64,000 nucleotides of DNA. Origin: Agromyces albus (GTDB taxonomy: Bacteria > Actinomycetota > Actinomycetes > Actinomycetales > Microbacteriaceae). A program made the position numbers and the translations under genes. Under the pieces are notes generated by a model that saw only the letters and a list, made by a program, of their open reading frames with translations, ran no database searches and was not told the DNA's origin. Positions 60,794 through 64,000 of this stretch are shown here, piece after piece. The stretch lies in contig NZ_JAUSWX010000001.1 in assembly GCF_030815405.1 (NCBI RefSeq), positions 806,001 to 870,000 on the forward strand. Reading direction: 5' to 3'. How positions within the stretch are numbered: the stretch's first letter is position 1; each line of letters begins with the position of its first letter.

Positions 60794-62644
60794 ATGCCCC
60801 AGCCGATGCCACAGCCGATCGAGGGGTACGCCGTCATCGGCGACTGCCGCACGGCCGCGCTCGTGGGCGTCGAAGGCGGCATCGATTGGCTGTGCCTGCC
60901 TCGCTTCGACTCGGCTTCGGTCTTCGGCGCGATCCTCGGCGGAGCAGACCAGGGCGGCTGGATCCTGAGGCCCACGGATGCCGCAGCCACGATGACGCGG
61001 GCGTATGCACCTGACACGTTCACGCTCGTGACCCGCTGGACGACACCCGACGGCGAGGTGGAGGTCACCGACCTCATGCCGCGCACCGACGGGCGAAGCG
61101 ACGTGATCCGCCGTATCCGCGGCATCCAGGGTCGCGTGCCGATGCGGCAGACCCTTCGGGTGCGCTTCGACTACGCGGCGTCGCTGCCGTGGATGCGGCA
61201 GGTCGGCACCGCCGACGCGCCCGCCCTGCTCGCCGTGGCCGGCCCCGATGCCCTCGTCGTGCGCGGGGCCGAGCTCGAGGCGCACGGGCACAGCCACATC
61301 GCCGATTTCACACTCGATGCCGGCGAGACCCTCGACCTCCAGCTCTCGTGGTTCGCCCCGCACGAGCAGATGCCGGCGCCGCTCGACGTCGACGGGGCGA
61401 TCGCCGGCACCGAGCGCTGGTGGCGTTCCTGGGTGAGCGGATGCCTGGAGCCCGGCGCCTACGACGACGCCGTGCGCCGCTCGCTGCTTGTGCTGCGCTT
61501 GCTCACCCACGAGGATACCGGCGGAATCGTCGCCGCCGCGACGACGAGCCTGCCCGAGGAGTTCGGCGGCTCACGCAACTGGGACTACCGCTACGTGTGG
61601 CTCCGTGACGCGGCGCTCACCCTCGAGGCGCTCATGCACCATGGCTACACGCGAGAGGCGCAGGCGTGGCGCCAGTGGCTGCTGCGGGCCATCGCGGGCG
61701 ACCCCGCCGACGTGCAGATCATGTACGGCCTCGCGGGGGAGCGGCGCCTGCCCGAGTGGGAGGTGCCGTCGCTTCCCGGGTATGGCGGCAGCTCGCCGGT
61801 GCGGGCCGGCAACGCGGCATCCGAGCAGTACCAGGCCGACGTGTTCGGCGAGGTGATGATCGCGCTCGACGCGGCTCGTCACGTCGGGCTCGACGACGAC
61901 GACTTCTCGTGGTCGTTGCAGGTGGCGCTGCTCGGAGAGGTCGAGCACAGCCTCGACCGGCCCGACAGCGGCATCTGGGAGATCCGCGGCGACGAGCGGC
62001 ACTTCACGCACTCGCGGGCCATGCTGTGGGCCGCGTTCGACCGCGGCGTCTGCGCCGTCGAGTACGAGGGCCGGCCCGGTCCGGCCGAGCGCTGGCGGAA
62101 GCTGCGAGATCGGCTCGCCACGGAGATCGAGCAGACCGGGTTCGACGCCGAGCTCGGCAGCTACGTGCAGTTCGCCGGCACTCGCGAAGTCGACGCAGCG
62201 CTGCTGCAGCTCGCGCAGATCGGCTACGTCGCCTACGACGACCCGCGCATGCTCGGCACGGTCGCCCGCATCGAGCAGACCCTGCTGCGCGACGGACTCG
62301 TGCGTCGCTATCGCACTGAGGGCGACGTCGACGGCGTGCCCGGCGATGAGAACGCGTTCCTCGCATGCTCGTTCTGGCTCGTGGAGCAGTACGCGCACAG
62401 CGGGCGCCTTCCCGAGGCCGAGTCGCTCATGGAGCGCCTCCTCGGCTTCCGCAACGAGCTCGGCCTGCTCTCCGAGGAGTTCGACGTGCGGCATCGGCGG
62501 CACGCGGGCAACACGCCGCAGGCGCTCTCGCACCTCGCGCTCGTGCGGGCGGCCGACGCCATCGCACATGCCCGCGGCATCGTGGCCGAGCACGCCCGAG
62601 CGAGCATCGCACGCAGTTCGCGACGGATGGCGCCGGCGCATTGA
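60794..62644 (+). CDS. Glycoside hydrolase family 15 protein (glucoamylase/trehalase type)
   Basis: This 616-residue soluble enzyme has the bacterial GH15 start (IEGYAVIGDCRTAALVGVEGGIDWLCLPRFDS), an N-terminal beta-sandwich domain to about residue 230, and an alpha/alpha barrel with SRNWDYRYVWLRDAALTLEAL, QIMYGLAGERRLPEWE and a late GLLSEEFD. Actinobacterial members are often trehalases or oligosaccharide glucohydrolases. ATG 60794 lies four bases after the dehydrogenase stop, and a hairpin follows. Substrate not certain. Confidence 0.9.
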   Translation: MPQPMPQPIEGYAVIGDCRTAALVGVEGGIDWLCLPRFDSASVFGAILGGADQGGWILRPTDAAATMTRAYAPDTFTLVTRWTTPDGEVEVTDLMPRTDGRSDVIRRIRGIQGRVPMRQTLRVRFDYAASLPWMRQVGTADAPALLAVAGPDALVVRGAELEAHGHSHIADFTLDAGETLDLQLSWFAPHEQMPAPLDVDGAIAGTERWWRSWVSGCLEPGAYDDAVRRSLLVLRLLTHEDTGGIVAAATTSLPEEFGGSRNWDYRYVWLRDAALTLEALMHHGYTREAQAWRQWLLRAIAGDPADVQIMYGLAGERRLPEWEVPSLPGYGGSSPVRAGNAASEQYQADVFGEVMIALDAARHVGLDDDDFSWSLQVALLGEVEHSLDRPDSGIWEIRGDERHFTHSRAMLWAAFDRGVCAVEYEGRPGPAERWRKLRDRLATEIEQTGFDAELGSYVQFAGTREVDAALLQLAQIGYVAYDDPRMLGTVARIEQTLLRDGLVRRYRTEGDVDGVPGDENAFLACSFWLVEQYAHSGRLPEAESLMERLLGFRNELGLLSEEFDVRHRRHAGNTPQALSHLALVRAADAIAHARGIVAEHARASIARSSRRMAPAH

Positions 62645-62670
62645 GCCGCGGGACTGCTGATCGAGAAGAA

Positions 62671-62688
62671 CCCCGCCCGAGGGCGGGG
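62671..62688 (+). terminator. Hairpin terminator after the GH15 gene
   Basis: CCCCGCCC at 62671-62678 and GGGCGGGG at 62681-62688 form a very stable stem with a two-base centre. It closes the operon at its last gene. Confidence 0.7.
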
Positions 62689-62734
62689 CTCTGGTGCCTT
62701 GCGGCGATGGTCGGGGTGACAGTGTTTGGTTTCA

Positions 62735-62801
62735 GGACATCGTTGACAGGTGTGTCGGGACATCGTTGACAGGCCGGATGTGTCGAGACATCGTTGACAG
62801 G
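62735..62801 (+). repeat. Three copies of a 14-bp element, IS481-type end
   Basis: ACATCGTTGACAGG occurs three times, ending at 62750, 62773 and 62801, with slightly different spacers (GTGTCG, GTGTCGAG). Tandem copies of this word are known at IS481-type element ends in actinobacteria; here the identification is from memory. A short transposase-like frame starts just after. Confidence 0.55.
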
Positions 62802-62808
62802 CCGGACG

Positions 62809-62875
62809 ATGGGGGATGCCGCTACGAATCGGAGCCGGGTCATCGTCCACGCCGTGATCGAGGGCGGGATGTCCG
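62809..62875 (+). mobile_element. Possible IS481-family transposase N-terminal remnant
   Basis: ATG 62809 starts MGDAATNRSRVIVHAVIEGGM, which resembles the N-terminus of IS481 transposases. After about 22 residues the match ends. The frame is too short for certainty, but its place right after the end repeats supports it. The rest up to 62959 shows no clear gene. Confidence 0.4.
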
Positions 62876-62959
62876 CCGGAGGTGTGCGTCTCGTAGTAGC
62901 CGGAGAAGCCGGCGGAGCGCGTGGATGTCCTCGGGCGTGATCGCCTTCGCGGCGACGTC

Positions 62960-64000
62960 ATGGGCATCAACGGCACCATTCGGCTCGACGCCTCAGACGG
63001 CCTCGGCGACGGTGTTGTTATCGGCAACGCCTCCAACCGGGGTGCGTACACGATCCGAGGGTTCGTGCGGGGCATGGCCGGTGCGGGCGTCTCCCGACAA
63101 GGCCGGTGCAACGATCCCCGAGCGCCTCACCCTCGACCTCGATGTCAGCGGCTGCGGGACGGACGACGTCGCACTCGACAGGTCCAGCCACGACCTGACG
63201 CTGAACGTCCGCGAACGAAGCAATGGTGGCCACGGCATCGCACTGAGCGGCGCCTCATCGACCGCCACAGACCTCACCATCGCAAACACCGACGTGCGCG
63301 CCCACAGCATCCTCATCGGGCAGACGCTCGCGGGAGACTTCATCGCCGCTCCGCCACTGTGCAGGTTCGCGCTGGGGGCACCGTATGGGCTGACACTGTC
63401 AACCTCGCACGTACTCGACCGGGAACCTCCCATCGGCGGCGACACCGTCACCGACTACAACCACCGCATCCGGTGTGCTGGGGATTTCGTCGGGCACGGT
63501 CGCGAAAACGATCTCGCGCGGGGGCCGCGTTCGCCCGTCTCACGCTCGGCGCGGACGGCGCGGTGCAGATAATGTTCCATACCCTCAACTCGAGTGTCGC
63601 AAACCGGCACCAGTCGCTGTTGTTCCCCTACGTCGACACCAACAACTACTGGCGAATCGTGGCACAGTTCGGGCGACCTCACGATGGGCCTCACGAAGAC
63701 CGTCGCAGGCACCACGACCACCGTGAGCACCCACGCGCAGCAGGCCATCTCCGGCGACGTTGTGCGGGCCGAGTTCATCGGCAACGACATCGCATGGTTC
63801 GTGAACGACGTGCTGGTCGAGATGGTCACCAACGCCGCACTGAACACGGCCACGCTCGCCGGGTGGCACGGGGACTTCTCCACCAACGCCACCGGCCGAG
63901 TCGAGGACTTCAAGGGGCTGGGCTACCTAGCCCACCCTGTTCGCACCCTCAGCGCCCTCTTCTGCTCCGACCGGGCGGGAGGGGGCGCTGTCGGCATTTC
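62960..64000 (+). pseudogene. Frameshifted repeat-rich (beta-helix/LamG-like) gene, 3' end outside window
   Basis: Good coding stretches appear in turn in different frames: MGINGTIRLDASDGLGDG (frame 2), LTLDLDVSGCGTDDVALD and LTIANTDVRAHSILIGQT (frame 3), LLFPYVDTNNYWRIVAQFG (frame 2, from about 63530), and VVRAEFIGNDIAWFVNDVLV (frame 3, from about 63672 to the window end). Together they resemble a parallel-beta protein with a C-terminal lectin-like domain, as in tail-fibre or secreted structural proteins. At least three frame changes make it a decayed gene or a poorly assembled one. Confidence 0.5.

Noticed and set aside
62735..62801. CRISPR array
   Set aside because: Only three short 14-base units with unequal, very short spacers and no cas genes; an insertion-sequence end explains it better.

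Overview
The window is high-GC actinobacterial DNA, most likely from a Microbacteriaceae species (Agromyces or a close relative). This rests on the lysC-asd pair, malate:quinone oxidoreductase, an Rv2578c-type radical SAM gene, several leaderless gene starts, and frequent use of the word GGATGCCGC (reverse GCGGCATCC). The genus is an inference; no rRNA or other marker is present.

Layout. 1-2.8 kb: end of aspartokinase with an internal beta-subunit start, aspartate-semialdehyde dehydrogenase, and an SGNH-hydrolase lipoprotein. 2.8-7.0 kb: a PAS histidine kinase, a membrane protein with a degenerate GGDEF domain, and an OmpR-type regulator. 7.0-12.8 kb: a divergent catabolic cluster (RidA, IclR regulator, D-aminoacylase and PLP-dependent D-amino-acid deaminase on minus; PfkB-type sugar kinase and KDPG aldolase on plus) around a short palindrome. 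13-22 kb: a family-5 ABC importer, ROK repressor, GH4 glycosidase and BadF-type kinase, apparently a glycoside uptake regulon; a shared motif lies upstream of both the binding-protein gene and the repressor gene. 22-25 kb: a MerR regulator facing a small membrane protein across a nested palindrome, a VOC protein, and mqo. 25.3-29.6 kb: an ABC-F ATPase behind an attenuator-like leader, then a radical SAM gene with a LexA-type SOS box and a 347-residue intein inside its CxxxCxxC motif. 29.8-33.4 kb: a three-gene two-component module (kinase, degenerate partner, LuxR-type regulator) and thymidine kinase.

33.6-62.6 kb is an exopolysaccharide locus. It starts with two polyprenyl sugar-phosphate transferases, a DUF4012 protein, a Wzz/BY-kinase and its LMW phosphatase. 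From about 41.9 to 53.4 kb follows a visibly lower-GC variable cassette with glycosyltransferases, Wzy, Wzx, three pyruvyltransferase-like proteins and a beta-propeller protein. The cassette carries IS30 and IS110 remnants and a duplicated, internally deleted copy of the DUF4012/wzz junction. Beyond it lie an acyltransferase, a wrecked and an intact UDP-glucose dehydrogenase, a VanZ protein, a HAD phosphatase and a GH15 enzyme. 62.7-64 kb holds IS481-like end repeats and a frameshifted repeat-rich gene running off the window.

The best candidates for unusual biology are the intein that splits a radical SAM iron-sulfur motif in an SOS-controlled gene, the ABC-F attenuator with tiny upstream frames, the kinase/pseudo-kinase module, and the scar evidence that the polysaccharide locus has been rebuilt by cassette exchange.
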